64,000 nt of DNA from JAJPKK01 sp963702755 (GCA_963702755.1 CAVPDZ010000010.1:496001-560000), one strand, 5' to 3'; shown: positions 8,404 through 18,770, counted from the first letter of the stretch. Program-made: numbers and translations. Notes: generated by a model not told the origin, from the letters alone.

Positions 8404-10515
8404 ATGCGTCTGAAAATTCGTTCAGTTTCGACCGCGGCGCTTATGGTCGCTGCGGCGCTCTCCGTCGATAGTTCGACGGGCGTTTCGACCGCGCGCGACT
8501 GTGCCACGGCCGGGCTTGGCGTTCCGGCTACCTCCGACAGTGCGTCCCGTCCGACTGCGGCCTTCGGGTGCACCGAATGGGGGTTCGACCTTGCCGGCGT
8601 CGATCCGGCGGCAAAGCCCGGCGACAGCTTCTTCGATTACGCGAGCGGCGCGTGGACGGCGCGCACGGTAATCCCCGCGGACAAGACGCGGTTCGGCATG
8701 TTCGACATGCTGAACGATCGCACGCAGCAGCAGGTGCTCGCGATCATCGAGGAGGCCGCGCGCTCGGGCGCAGGTTCGGACACCAATGCCGGAAAGATCG
8801 GCGCGCTTTATCGCGCGTTCATGGACGAGGCGCGCATCGAAGCGCTCGACGCGGCGCCGATCGCCGCCGACCTCGCGCGGATACGCCACGCCCGCACCAA
8901 GGCCGATATCGCGGTTCTCATGGGGCAATCGAAGAATGGCCTCGGCGCGAGCCTGTTCACCGTCTCGATCGGCGAGGACGAAAAAGACCCGACCCGCCAT
9001 GCGCTCCATCTCGCGCAATCGGGACTGGGGCTGCCCGATCGCGATTATTACCTGAAAGCAACGTTCCACGACAAAAAGGTGAAGTACCGCGACCATGTCG
9101 CGCGCATGCTCGAACTTGTCGGCTGGCCGGACGCGCAACGCAGCGCCGACGCGGTTGTCGCGTTCGAGACCGAGATCGCCGGCGCGAGCTGGAGCCGCAT
9201 CGAAAGCCGCGATCGCGACCGGACCTATAATCCGATGACGCTCGCCGAGCTTGACGCCTACTCCCCGGGCTTTGCGTGGACCGAGTGGCTTGGTGCCGCC
9301 CAGTTACGCGCACCCGAGCGTCTGATCGTTCGCCAGAAATCGGCGCTTCCGAAGCTTGCCAAAATTTTCGCCGATGCACCGATCGAGACTTTGCAAGCCT
9401 GGCAGGCGTTCCGTCTCGTCGAGCAGGCGGCGCCGTTCCTGTCGAAACGGTTCGTCGAAGCGCGCTTTGCTTTCCGCGGCACCGGCATGAGCGGCCAGGT
9501 CGAGGAGAGCCCGCGCTGGAAGCGCGCGGTGCTGCTGATCAATTCGTCCGTCGGCGACGCGGTGGGGCGTGAATACGTCGCGCGGCATTTCCCGCCGGAA
9601 TTGAAGAAGCAGATGGAGGAGATGGTCAGCCGCCTCAAGCTGGCGCTGAAGGGCCGCATCGAGCAGCTCGCATGGATGTCAGAGCAGACGAAGGCCAAGG
9701 CGCTCGAAAAGATGTCCATGTTCGGCGTCAAGATCGGCTATCCGGACAAGTGGCGCGACTATTCGGCTCTCGCGATCGATCCTGACGATCTCGTCGGCAA
9801 TGTGCGCCGCGTCACCGCGTTCCGTTGGTCGGAAGCAGTCCGCAAGCTCGGCAGGCCTGTCGATCCGCGCGAATGGAACATGACGCCGCAAACGGTGAAT
9901 GCCTATTACACGCCGAACCGGAACGAGATCGTGTTTCCGGCCGCGATCTTGCAGGCGCCGTTCTTCGATCCGGCCGCCGACATGGCGATCAACTACGGCG
10001 GCATCGGCGGCGTGATCGGCCACGAGATGATTCACGGCTTCGATGATCAGGGCCGCAAATCCGACGGGCGCGGTGTGCTCGTCGATTGGTGGCATCCGGA
10101 GGATACGGCGAAATTCCAGTCGATGGTGACGAAGTACGGCGCGCAGTTCGATGCTTACGCGGTGGCGCCTGGCGTGAACGTGAAGGGCGCGCAGACCATC
10201 GGTGAGAACATCGCCGATCTCGGCGGCCTGCTGCTGGCGCTCGATGCGTATCGCCACGCGCTCGACGGCAAGCCGGCGCCGGCGCTGTTCGGCTTTTCCG
10301 GCATCCAGCGTGTCTTTCTCGGCTGGGCTCAGGTGTGGCGCGCCAAGATGCGCCCGGAAGCGCTCGCGATGCAGGTGACGTCGGACGCCCATTCGCCGGC
10401 GCGGTTCCGCGTCGACGGTCCGATGCGCAACATCGATGCCTGGTACGAGGCCTGGGGCGTCAAGCCCGGCGACGCGCTCTATCTCAAACCCGAAGACCGC
10501 GTCCGCATCTGGTAG
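8404..10515 (+). CDS. M13 family zinc metallopeptidase (neprilysin/PepO-like), exported
   Basis: A 703-residue endopeptidase. The N-terminal hydrophobic stretch (STAALMVAAALSV) suggests export to the periplasm. The zinc site is HEMIH in GGVIGHEMIHGFDDQGR, with the third ligand Glu in GENIADLGG; the substrate loop NAYY and the closing DRVRIW are classic M13 features. Length matches the family. ATG 8404 is preferred over the TTG at 8386 because the signal peptide then begins properly and CCGGAG sits upstream. It converges with the binding-protein gene 11 bases away. The frame is intact. Confidence 0.93.
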   Translation: MRLKIRSVSTAALMVAAALSVDSSTGVSTARDCATAGLGVPATSDSASRPTAAFGCTEWGFDLAGVDPAAKPGDSFFDYASGAWTARTVIPADKTRFGMFDMLNDRTQQQVLAIIEEAARSGAGSDTNAGKIGALYRAFMDEARIEALDAAPIAADLARIRHARTKADIAVLMGQSKNGLGASLFTVSIGEDEKDPTRHALHLAQSGLGLPDRDYYLKATFHDKKVKYRDHVARMLELVGWPDAQRSADAVVAFETEIAGASWSRIESRDRDRTYNPMTLAELDAYSPGFAWTEWLGAAQLRAPERLIVRQKSALPKLAKIFADAPIETLQAWQAFRLVEQAAPFLSKRFVEARFAFRGTGMSGQVEESPRWKRAVLLINSSVGDAVGREYVARHFPPELKKQMEEMVSRLKLALKGRIEQLAWMSEQTKAKALEKMSMFGVKIGYPDKWRDYSALAIDPDDLVGNVRRVTAFRWSEAVRKLGRPVDPREWNMTPQTVNAYYTPNRNEIVFPAAILQAPFFDPAADMAINYGGIGGVIGHEMIHGFDDQGRKSDGRGVLVDWWHPEDTAKFQSMVTKYGAQFDAYAVAPGVNVKGAQTIGENIADLGGLLLALDAYRHALDGKPAPALFGFSGIQRVFLGWAQVWRAKMRPEALAMQVTSDAHSPARFRVDGPMRNIDAWYEAWGVKPGDALYLKPEDRVRIW

Positions 10516-10526
10516 GGCGCGCCGCG

Positions 10527-11706
10527 CTACTTCGTTGCCTCTTTCGCGGGGTCCTTGACCATCGGGTAGGTCTCGAACTCGACGTTTGAGAGCTGGCCGT
10601 CGACGCGCTCGACCCGGCGGATGTATTCGTTGTGGACGACGTCGCGGGTGCGCGCATCGATCTCGATCGGTCCGCGCGGGCTTTCCCACGTCATGCCCTT
10701 CATCGCCGCGACGAAGGCATCGCCATCAGTCTTGCCGCCGGTCTTCTTGAGCGCCTCGAAGATCAGGTGCATGGCGTCGTAGCCGCCGACCGAGACGAAG
10801 TTCGGCCGCTTGCCGTGGGCCTTCACGAAATCCGCGACATAGGTCTTGTTGAGCGGGGAATCGTGGACCGCGGAATAGTGATGCGCGGTGACGATGCCCA
10901 GCATGGCGTCGGTCATGCCGGGAAGTTCGTCATCATCGGTGAGATCGCCGGGCCCGATGATGCGAATGCCTGACTTGTCCATGCCGCGTTCGAGAAACTG
11001 CTTGGCAAAGATGCCGGCCTGGTTGCCGGGAAAATAGACGAACAGCGTGTCGGGATTGTCATCGCGGGTCCGCTGCAGGAACGGCGCAAAATCCGGATTT
11101 TGGAGAGGCACGCGCATTGATTCGATGATCTGCAGGTTCGCCTTGGCCGCGCGCGCCTTGAACGCGACTTCGGCTTCGATGCCGGGCGCCCAGTCGTTGA
11201 CGAGGGTCACGATCTTCTTCGCGCCGTTCTTCACCGCCCAGTCGGCGATGGTCGCCGACGATTGGGCGAGCGTGAAGCTCGTGCGCACCATGTAGGGCGA
11301 GCGCTCGACCGTCACCGATGCGCCCGACACCAGGACGACCGTCGGCACCTTGCCCTTCGGTGACGAGCGGCGCGATGGTGAGCGAGGAGGGCGTGATGCC
11401 CGAGCCGATGATCGCGACCTTCTCGTTGACGATCAGCTCCTGGGCGAGGCGTTTGGCGGCATCCGGCGAGGTCGCGTCGTCCTTGACGATGATCTGAATC
11501 TTGCGTCCGGCAACGGTGTCGCCGTGCTGGCGCAGATAAAGTTCCGCACCGTTGACCGCGGCTTTGCCGGTGGTGTTGAAGGCGCCGGTCATCGACTGAA
11601 TGAGGCCGAGCTTGAGCACTTGCTGCGCCATGGCGGTGCCGGTGCCTGGAGCGTATGCCACGAGGCTTGCAGCCGTGACGGCTGCGCCGATCGCGATACG
11701 GGCCAT
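10527..11706 (-). CDS. Leu/Ile/Val-type ABC transporter substrate-binding protein, one frameshift
   Basis: Periplasmic binding protein of the LivJ/LivK fold, about 392 residues once repaired. ATG 11706 follows AGGAGG and opens a signal peptide ending TAMAQ, then LKLGLIQSMTGAFNTTGKA. Near 11360 the frame shifts inside a run of G: the upstream part ends PLVTEG and the downstream part continues KVPTVVLVSGASVTVE, which is contiguous in this family. No permease or ATPase is next to it, so it is an orphan receptor here. Ligand unknown (amino acids, amides or aromatic acids are usual). Confidence 0.85.
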
Positions 11707-11958
11707 GGTTTCCTCCTTGTTTGCCCGCGCACGCGCACCGACATCGGGGATGGCCCACCGAGGTGGTGGGCGCTCCCTGACGTCACTGCGCGCGTGAGCG
11801 CGGAACTTTCGAAGGACGCTATGGCACGCTCTCCGGATCGTCAACCGAACCTGCCCAAACGATGAGCTAGACTGTTCAAGACCCGGAGATTTAATTCATG
11901 AAATCGGCACCCATGCCCGATAGGTCGTGCCCTTAATCCGCGTTTTTAGAGGTGCACC

Positions 11959-13646
11959 ATGTCCGCGGCGACGCCTTCGATCCACGACACGCGACGCGAT
12001 CAGGTCTTTCCCATCCTGGAGCCGACGGAGATCGAGCGGCTGCGCCGCTTCGGCCAGGTCCGCTGCTTCGAGGCCGGCGAAGCGCTGTTCAGGATGGGCG
12101 AGACCGGTCACGGCTTGACGGTCGTTCTCGCCGGCAAGGTCGATCTCATCCGGCGCGACGAGGCGGTCGGGGAAAAGCTGTTCCACAGCCATGGGCCCGG
12201 CGGGATTATCGGCGAAATGGCGCAGCTTGCCGGTCGGCCGGCGCTCGTCGACGGCATCGCCAGCGAGCAGGTCAAAGCGCTCATCATTCCGCCGGACCGG
12301 CTCCGCGCGCTCCTCGTCGCCGAGGCCGAACTTGGCGAGCGGATCATGCGCGCGATGCTTCTTCGTCGCGCCGCCATCATCGAAGCCGGCACCGGCGGTC
12401 CGGTGATCGTCGGCCGCGCCGACAATGGCGACGTGCTCCGTCTCCGCAGCTTTCTCACGCGCAACGGGCATCCGCATACGACGCTCGATCCCGACGTCGA
12501 GCCTGATGCGCGGACGATGCTCGAGCGGTTCCACGTCGATCCGGGCCAATTGCCGATCGTGCTGTGTCCCGGCGGACAGATGCTGCGCAACCCGACCGAG
12601 ACCGAGCTTGCGCGTTGCATCGGGCTGGTGGGGCCGATCGATCCGGATCGGGTTTATGATGTCGTCGTCGTCGGTGCGGGTCCGGCAGGACTTGCCGCCG
12701 CGGTTTACGCGGGGTCGGAAGGGCTGTCGGTGCTTGTCCTCGACTGCCGCGCGTTCGGCGGCCAGGCCGGCGCGTCGTCCCGCATCGAGAACTACCTCGG
12801 CTTCCCGACCGGGATCACCGGCATGGCGCTGATGGCCCGCGCCTATACGCAGGCGCAAAAGTTCGGCGTCGAAACCGCAATCCCCGACGAAGTGCGCGCG
12901 CTCGAAATTCCCCGCGATGGGCATGACAATCTGGTGCTGAAGCTCGCGGGCGGCGAATGCGTCAAGGCGCGCTCGATCATCATCGCGAGCGGTGCCCGTT
13001 ATCGCCGGCTCGCCGTTGCGGAGCTGGAGAGCTTCGAAGACTCAAGCGTGCATTATTGGGCGTCGCCGCTCGAGGCAAAGCTTTGCCACGGCCGCGAGGT
13101 GGTGTTGGTGGGGGGCGGCAACTCGGCGGGGCAGGCGGCGGTCTATCTCGCGCGCAAGGCAGCGAAGATCTGGCTCATCGTGCGCGGCGACGGGCTCGAG
13201 GCAAGCATGTCGCGCTATCTCATCGACCGCATCTCCGGGCTCGGCAATGTCGAATTGGTGACGCAAGCGCAAATTAGCGCACTCGAAGGACAGGACGGAA
13301 TCCTGGAAGCGGTTCGTTGGCGTCACCGCGAGTTGGGGAAGGGAGGTGCGAGCGCGCCATTCGTCATCTTTTTCTTTTCATCGGCGCGGAACCGAACACG
13401 GATTGGCTGCGCGGGTCCGGTGTCGCCTTGGACAAAAAAGGCTTTGTGCTGACCGGTGCCGAGGCCGGCCACAATCGGCTTCTCCTGGAAACGAGCCGCA
13501 GGCGCGTTTTTGCCATCGGCGATGTGCGGTCCGGATCGATCAAGCGCGTTGCCGCCGCCGTCGGGGACGGGGCGCAAGTGGTGGCAACGCTCCACACGGT
13601 GTTGGCCGCGGCCGATCATCCGTCCGAGCTTGCCGTGCACCATTGA
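11959..13646 (+). CDS. cNMP-binding / thioredoxin-fold / thioredoxin-reductase-like fusion, one frameshift
   Basis: About 562 residues in three parts. Residues 15-150 are a Crp-type cyclic-nucleotide-binding domain (ALFRMGETGHGLTVVLAGKV). Residues 155-225 are a thioredoxin-like insert without a CxxC pair. From 230 comes a FAD/NAD(P) reductase (VVVVGAGPAGLAAAVYAGS; second dinucleotide site VVLVGGGNSAGQAA). The usual redox CxxC of thioredoxin reductase is replaced by a DSSVHYWAS stretch, so it cannot reduce thioredoxin in the standard way. A frameshift near 13340, in a G-rich run, separates EAVRWR from RAIRHLFLFIGAEPNTDWL. ATG 11959 has GAGGTG upstream. Such fusions are known, but their role is unclear. 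Confidence 0.85.
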
Positions 13647-13706
13647 TTGCGGCGCGCGGGCGCGGCATACCGCAGCACGCGACATAAGCAATCTGGAAAG
13701 ACTTCC

Positions 13707-15120
13707 ATGGCAGCAGCCGCTGAGCGCAACCGCGTTGTCGTCATCGGCCACGGCGCCGCCGGGCTTGCGGCGGCAATTGCGGCGGCCGAGGAAGCGCGGC
13801 GGGGAGAGTGCGCGGCGGACATCGTGCTCATCGAGAAGGCCGATGAAACATCAGCCGGCGGCAACACGCTGTGGAGCCCGTCCTATATGCGGCTCGACGC
13901 TGTCGATCGCATCGACCCCAATTTTGAACGCGACATGCTCGATATTTCGGGCGGGCGCGGCGATGCCCGCTATTTCCATACGCTGGCGGAGAATGCCGCG
14001 GCGACGATGGCGTGGCTGCAATCCCACGGCGTCACCTTCTGCTCGCCGCCTTATTATCTCGCTGCCGGCCCGCGCCGGATTCAGCCGGTCGGCGGCGGAC
14101 GCGCGCTCGTCGGCGAACTGGCGCGGCGCGCCAAGGACCTCGGCGTTGCATTCCGCTATCGCTGCGCCGCGCAGCAACTCGTGACCGAGGGCGGCCACGT
14201 CAGCGGGGTCGTTGTCGCCGCCCCTGATGGCACCACGGACAGCGTCTCGTGCGATGCCGTCGTCCTTGCGACCGGCGGTTTCCAGGCGAATGGCGGAATG
14301 ATGCGCACGCACTTCGGGCCGGGCGCGGAAGACATGGCGCTGATTTCGCCCGGGACGCGTTTCAACAGCGGCGACGGCATCCGCATGGCGACCGAATGCA
14401 GGCGCACGCACGTCAGGCGACTGGAACGGCATGCATGCCGAGCCGATCGATCCGCGCAGCCGAGAATTCTGCGCCGGTCGTGCTGGTCTACCCTATGGCA
14501 TCGTCGTCGACCGCAATGGCCGGCGTTTTTTCGATGAAGGCGGGGGCCTCGTCCACGAAACCTGGGAGCGCTTTGCGCGGCACATTCATTTCGACACGCC
14601 CGGCCGCGAGGTTTACGCGATCCTCGACAGCCGGCTCCACGACATCGCCGACTTTGGACGCGCAATACGCTCGGAGGTGCCGCCGCATCAGGCCGACACG
14701 CTCGAAGGACTTGCCGCGGCGATCAAAGTCAATCCCGCGCAACTTGCCGAGACGGTCGCGGCCTACAATCGCGCCGCCGGCGATCCCGCCCGCTTCGATG
14801 CGGCGCGATGCGACGGCCTTGCTGCGCGTGCCGGCCTCGTGCCGCCCAAATCCAATTGGGCCCGCGCGATCGAGAAGCCGCCCTTCCTTGCCTATCCGCT
14901 GATCGGCGCGATCGCTTACACGTTCGGTGGCGTCGCCACCAGCGAAAGGGCGGAAGTGCTGGGCGCGCACGGTCCGTTGCCGGGCCTCTATGCCGCGGGC
15001 GAGATCACCGGGCATTTCTACGGCACGGCTCCGAATGCCGTTGCCGTGCTGCGTGCCGTCGTGTTCGGCCGCATCGCCGGGCGCGAAGCGATATCCTACG
15101 TCGCCACGACCGTTCGCTAA
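13707..15120 (+). CDS. FAD-dependent dehydrogenase, tricarballylate dehydrogenase (TcuA)-like, one frameshift
   Basis: About 471 residues when repaired; fumarate-reductase/succinate-dehydrogenase flavoprotein fold. The N-terminus has the FAD site VVVIGHGAAGLAAAIAAAE and ADETSAGGNTLWS, the latter being the TcuA-like GGNT motif. The C-terminal flavin-binding end reads GLYAAGEITGHFYG and SCNAV-like NAVAVLRAVVFGRIAG. One extra base near 14400 splits MATEC from GARTSGDWNGMHAEP. ATG 13707 is preceded by GGAAAG. It is 60 bases after the reductase-like fusion on the same strand and may be cotranscribed. Substrate assignment is by family resemblance only. Confidence 0.8.
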
Positions 15121-16325
15121 GCCTGCGCGCAGATGCGCGCGACCGCGTCCGCCAGCACCTCGCAGCCGAACACGATGTCGGCGTCGGACGTGTTTTCGCG
15201 GACGTCGTGGCTGATGCCGCCGATGCTCGGCACGAACAGCATGGCGGCCGGCATATGGCGTGCCACCACCATCACGTCATGGCCCGCGCCGCTCGGCAGA
15301 CGCACCGGCTCTTCCCCGTGCGCCCGGGCTGCGGCGGCGATCGCCTCGCCGAGGTCTTCCGTGAGCGCGGTCGGCGGAATGCGGGCCGTGGTCTCGACCT
15401 CGACCGCGGCCGGTCCCCGATTGGCCTCGGCGACGAGGCGTTGAAGCGCGGCCTCGAACCGGTCCAGCACGTCGGCGCTGATGTCGCGGAATTCGAGCAG
15501 CATCTCGCCTTCGCCCGGCACGACGTTGGCGGCGCCCGGGCGAAACACCATGTTGCCGAAGTTCCAGACGGTGTCGCGATCAGCGAGGCGCTGGAACTCG
15601 CCGTTGAGCTTTGCGCCAAGCTCGATCAGGGCCGCGCCGGCGTCGCGGCGCATGGACATCGGCGTGGTGCCGGCGTGATTGGCGGCGCCGTGGCTGCGGA
15701 TGCGGTAGCGCCGGATGCCAGACCAGTGCCGGCACGACGCCGATGCGATTGCCGGCCGCTTCCATGCGCGGCCCCTGCTCGATATGGGCTTCGAGGTAGC
15801 AGAACTGGCGCTTGCCGTCGAAACGATGAGGCTCAGGCTCGCCGGCGATCGTTTGCAGCGCCGCAGTCGAGCGCCGCCGTCCTTCGAGCGCGCCGCTGCG
15901 ATTTCCTTCTCGTCGATGTCGGAAAAAGCGTGCGGCTGCCGAGGAACGGACAGATACGTGCCCTCCTCGTCCTCGAACGAGATGACGTCGACGCCGGCGG
16001 TTCGTTCGCCGGATTCGATCATGCTGCGCGCGATCTCGAGCGCATAGCCGACGCCGAGCGCGCCATCGAGCCAGCCGCCCTTGGGCACGGTGTCGGTGTG
16101 CGAGCCGATCAGGATCGCCTTGGCCGTGGGCGCGCGGCCGAGCACGTTGCCGACCCGATCCATCGACGCGTCGAGCCCCGCGCGGCGGAGCTTGTCGACG
16201 AGCCAGCGCCGCGCCGCGATGTCTTGCGGCGACAGCGCGACGCGATCGACGCCCGTCTGATAGGCACCGATGCTCGCAAGTTCGCGCAAGTCCGCCAGCA
16301 GCCGTTCGCCGTTGATACGCGCCAT
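15117..16325 (-). CDS. M20 Zn-dependent hydrolase, N-carbamoyl-amino-acid / allantoate amidohydrolase type
   Basis: A 402-residue cytosolic dinuclear metallohydrolase cleaving N-carbamoyl or ureido amides (family knowledge). Metal-site motifs: IGSHTDTVPKGGWLDGALG and FEDEEGTY, with a late GAGHDVMVVA. The frame is formally open throughout, but about 15720-15890 is read out of phase: an alternative frame there gives the expected CYLEAHIEQGPRMEAAGNRIG, after which the first frame resumes at RYRIRSHGAANHAGTTPM. Two compensating indels are therefore needed. Its end overlaps the convergent TcuA-like gene by 4 bases. Confidence 0.85.
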   Translation of the reverse strand: MARINGERLLADLRELASIGAYQTGVDRVALSPQDIAARRWLVDKLRRAGLDASMDRVGNVLGRAPTAKAILIGSHTDTVPKGGWLDGALGVGYALEIARSMIESGERTAGVDVISFEDEEGTYLSVPRQPHAFSDIDEKEIAAARSKDGGARLRRCKRSPASLSLIVSTASASSATSKPISSRGRAWKRPAIASASCRHWSGIRRYRIRSHGAANHAGTTPMSMRRDAGAALIELGAKLNGEFQRLADRDTVWNFGNMVFRPGAANVVPGEGEMLLEFRDISADVLDRFEAALQRLVAEANRGPAAVEVETTARIPPTALTEDLGEAIAAAARAHGEEPVRLPSGAGHDVMVVARHMPAAMLFVPSIGGISHDVRENTSDADIVFGCEVLADAVARICAQA

Positions 16326-16406
16326 CGTGAGGTCCCGCAGTCTCTGGGCCTCGGTTTCTAGTGTCTTCCGGCGCCGGTGTCGATGCTCACATTATTATCG
16401 AAAGGT

Positions 16407-16472
16407 ATGATAGCCGGAATCGAGCATACAAAGTGCGGGCATCAGGCCATCGTGCGCCAGAGGACAGGTTAG
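16407..16472 (+). pseudogene. Possible stub of a HigB-type toxin gene
   Basis: A 21-codon frame beginning M-I-A-G-I-E-H-T-K, with AAAGG just upstream, ends two bases before the ATG of the HigA-like gene. The start resembles the first residues of HigB/RelE toxins and the position is where higB would lie, but the bulk of a toxin (about 70 further residues) is absent. This could be a deletion remnant or chance. Weak evidence. Confidence 0.2.
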
Positions 16473-16474
16473 AA

Positions 16475-16790
16475 ATGCCGCTTCCATCACATCCAGGCCG
16501 CCTCCTGAAACGTGAAGATGATCGCGATCGCGATCTCAGCGCAAATCGGTCTCGCACCTGACCTCGGCGTACCGTCCGGCCGCATAACCGACATTCTGAA
16601 CGGGCGCCGGTCGATTACCGCCGATACCGCGGCTCGAGCTCGGCCGCTATTTCGGCAACCGACGATACAGTCTCTGGCTTGATCTCCAAAGCCAGTACGA
16701 TATCGCGGAGGTCGAGCGCGATCTCGCGGATCGGAAATCGCAAAGCGGGTGCGGCCGGCGAGTGCCGCGTAGCGATCTATCGCGGGCGCG
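16475..16790 (+). pseudogene. higA: HigA-family XRE antitoxin, split by two frameshifts
   Basis: Reading across frames gives MPLPSHPGRLLKRE, then (one extra base near 16517) IGLAPDLGVPSGRITDILN and GRRSITADTA, then (one extra base near 16635) LGRYFGNRRYSLWLDLQSQ and YDIAEVERDLADR. This is the HigA helix-turn-helix pattern almost motif for motif (His-Pro-Gly-Leu start, I-x-x-I-x-x-G-R-R-x-I-T-x-D-T-A, then W-L-x-L-Q-x-x-Y-D). ATG 16475 has AGGACAGG upstream. HigA binds DNA and neutralises the HigB nuclease. The frames may be broken by sequencing error or decay. The C-terminal end is approximate. Confidence 0.6.
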
Positions 16791-16814
16791 CAATGCGATA
16801 GATCGCAGGCCCAG

Positions 16815-17669
16815 TCACTTCCGCGTTTGCTTGAAATATCTCAAGTCGGGCGGCGGCTGATCCTTCCTGGCGGGCATCGAGAATTCGTCGGCGCTCAGGA
16901 AATAATTTTCGTTTCCGACGGCGACTTGGTTATTTCCCTCCGTGCAATAGCTCTCTTGCCAGGTCGGATGAGGCTCGGCGTCGCGGCGATATTTCTTGTC
17001 GACGGTCCAGGGGCGCGTCAGCGCATGATCGATGACGGTGATCTCGTCATGAAGGATATTCGGATCGGATTTATCGAGGTGGAATCGCTCCAGGAACACT
17101 GACTGATTGTCGAAATGCAGCGGCAGCCCGGACGCATCGTAGGCGCGGGGGCCTTTGAAACCGCGCGTTACTACTTCGAGCACGTCGTAGCGGCCGTCGC
17201 CATCCTCGTCGATCCACTTGCCGATGGAGTAGCCGCCATAGGTCGGTTCGATCTCGGCAGGCCAGTCGCGCCCGTCAGTGAAGATTCGCCGCTGATGATC
17301 CCACTCGAGCAGAAGGTAGGTGGTTTCCGGGGTGATGACATATTCGTGCGAACCGAACGTCATCATGCGCGGCATCCCGCTCGGCAGGCAGCGCGCGGTC
17401 GGATAATTGCCGAGCCCGCCCGCGGCCTGTTCCGCCATGCTCTCTTGCAGGACTTTTTGATATTCCGCAGTCAGCGGGGCCTGTTGTCCCAGTCCCCATG
17501 GCTTGGTCTGATCAAAGGAGCCCTGTCCCCCGACTGACCGATAGATGACGCGGCTCCATTTGCCCTTCCAGTTGGGGTATTTCGCCTCATCGATCGCCTG
17601 TGCGCCGACCGTTGCGAACATCAGCGCCGCGATGAGTGAGGCCATCCATATCGCGCTTCGATTGAGCAT
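16815..17669 (-). CDS. Exported hypothetical protein
   Basis: 284 residues with a signal peptide (IWMASLIAALMFATVGAQA), then a Trp/Tyr-rich secreted domain beginning YPNWKGKWSRV. An Asp-rich turn DEDGDGRYD resembles a calcium-binding loop. Recognisable as a conserved hypothetical of soil proteobacteria that occurs in multiple copies (memory), but no activity is known to me. It stands alone, with ATG 17669 preceded by GGAGGATATTC. The frame is intact. Confidence 0.75.
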   Translation of the reverse strand: MLNRSAIWMASLIAALMFATVGAQAIDEAKYPNWKGKWSRVIYRSVGGQGSFDQTKPWGLGQQAPLTAEYQKVLQESMAEQAAGGLGNYPTARCLPSGMPRMMTFGSHEYVITPETTYLLLEWDHQRRIFTDGRDWPAEIEPTYGGYSIGKWIDEDGDGRYDVLEVVTRGFKGPRAYDASGLPLHFDNQSVFLERFHLDKSDPNILHDEITVIDHALTRPWTVDKKYRRDAEPHPTWQESYCTEGNNQVAVGNENYFLSADEFSMPARKDQPPPDLRYFKQTRK

Positions 17670-18179
17670 GAATATCCTCCCGGATTATCTGATCGTTGGC
17701 CTGACGGAAGGAGAGTCGACGGCGCTTTGAACCGATCCTCTCGGCTGTGCAGGCAGCGGTAAATTCGAAGATCGAACGCCCGCCGTGGGCACCGACGCTG
17801 CCGCTGAAATCGAGGAGACTTCGGCACGTCTCGTGGGCAGCTCGCAACCGAACGCTACACCAATTGCCGACCTGTCGGAAGGGACGCAACTGCGTCCCAG
17901 CTCGCGAATTTGGCTGAATTGGGGGCTACCCGGATCGCGATGTCGATAAATTCCGCAAGATGTGGCAAGTAAAGACAACGGCAAACGAGAGTAACTTCAG
18001 CAGACTCTAGGATTCCGCGCTCACCTCAGTATGCTCAAGTCCACGCCGCAGCTTGTCGCGCAAGATGGAGACAAGAGCGAAAACGGTCGCGTCATCTTCA
18101 TCGGCGTTTGCCGGATGGTCGTCCCGCGCGATTAGAGCGGGCCAATTTGTCGTAACGTCATAGCGTTGGAGGATGCGAG
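17670..18179. other. Intergenic region, no secure gene
   Basis: 510 bases between divergent genes. On the minus strand at about 18003-18165, one frame reads like protein (ATVFALVSILRDKLRRG) but has no start codon or ribosome site. It may be a gene remnant. The right end carries GGAGG for the gene at 18180. No repeat element was seen. Confidence 0.4.
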
Positions 18180-18770
18180 ATGTCTGATGCCGAAGAATCC
18201 GCGATGCGTCTGCCTCTGATTCCGCCTGGGAAGCTCACGCCGGCGCAAAAGTCGCTTTACGACGAGATGCGCAAGGGCATCGCCAGCAATTTCAACGCGT
18301 TCAAAGTCGAACGCGAAGACGGCGCGCTGATGGGGCCGTGGAATCCCTGGCTGCACGAGCCGGGGATCGGCAAGGCGATCTGGGATCTGACCATCGCCAT
18401 GACGGCCAACGCGTCCTTGCCGGACAATGTGCGTCAGGTCGTCATTCTCGTTGTCGGCGCGCGGTTCGACGCCGCCTATGAGATTTACGCGCATATCGCG
18501 GTCGCCGAGCGCGAAGGGATGAAGGCCGAGCGTCTGGCGGCATTGGTGGCGGACTTGAAGCCGACCGATCTGACGCCGGAGGAGAACGTTGCCTTCGATC
18601 TCGCCTACAAGCTGGTGCGCGGCGGTACGTTGCCGGAACCGCTTTACCGTCTGGCGGTCAAGACCTTTGGGCAACACGGAACCAATGAGCTGATTTATCT
18701 CGTCGGCCTCTATTGCATGGTGTCGACGACGCTCAACGGCTTCAACGTGCCTGTTCCGGAACGCCCGTAG
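18180..18770 (+). CDS. Carboxymuconolactone decarboxylase (AhpD-like) family protein
   Basis: 196 residues, all-helical AhpD/CMD fold. The core reads RQVVILVVGARFDAAYEIY followed by AHIAVAEREGM. Note that the CxxC of peroxidase-active AhpD is absent at the usual place (Ala-Arg-Phe-Asp), so a decarboxylase or other role is more likely than peroxidase. The start is ATG 18180 with GGAGG 8 bases upstream. It converges with the cytochrome b561 gene and overlaps its end by about 29 bases. The frame is intact. Confidence 0.85.
   Translation: MSDAEESAMRLPLIPPGKLTPAQKSLYDEMRKGIASNFNAFKVEREDGALMGPWNPWLHEPGIGKAIWDLTIAMTANASLPDNVRQVVILVVGARFDAAYEIYAHIAVAEREGMKAERLAALVADLKPTDLTPEENVAFDLAYKLVRGGTLPEPLYRLAVKTFGQHGTNELIYLVGLYCMVSTTLNGFNVPVPERP

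Noticed and set aside
11753..11771. Hairpin GCCCACC / GGTGGGC upstream of the binding-protein gene
   Set aside because: Shares the GTGGGC theme of family B but is too short to count as a copy; may be chance in GC-rich DNA.
18003..18165. Coding-like stretch on the minus strand (ATVFALVSILRDKLRRG)
   Set aside because: No start codon or ribosome site could be found; kept as a possible remnant only.
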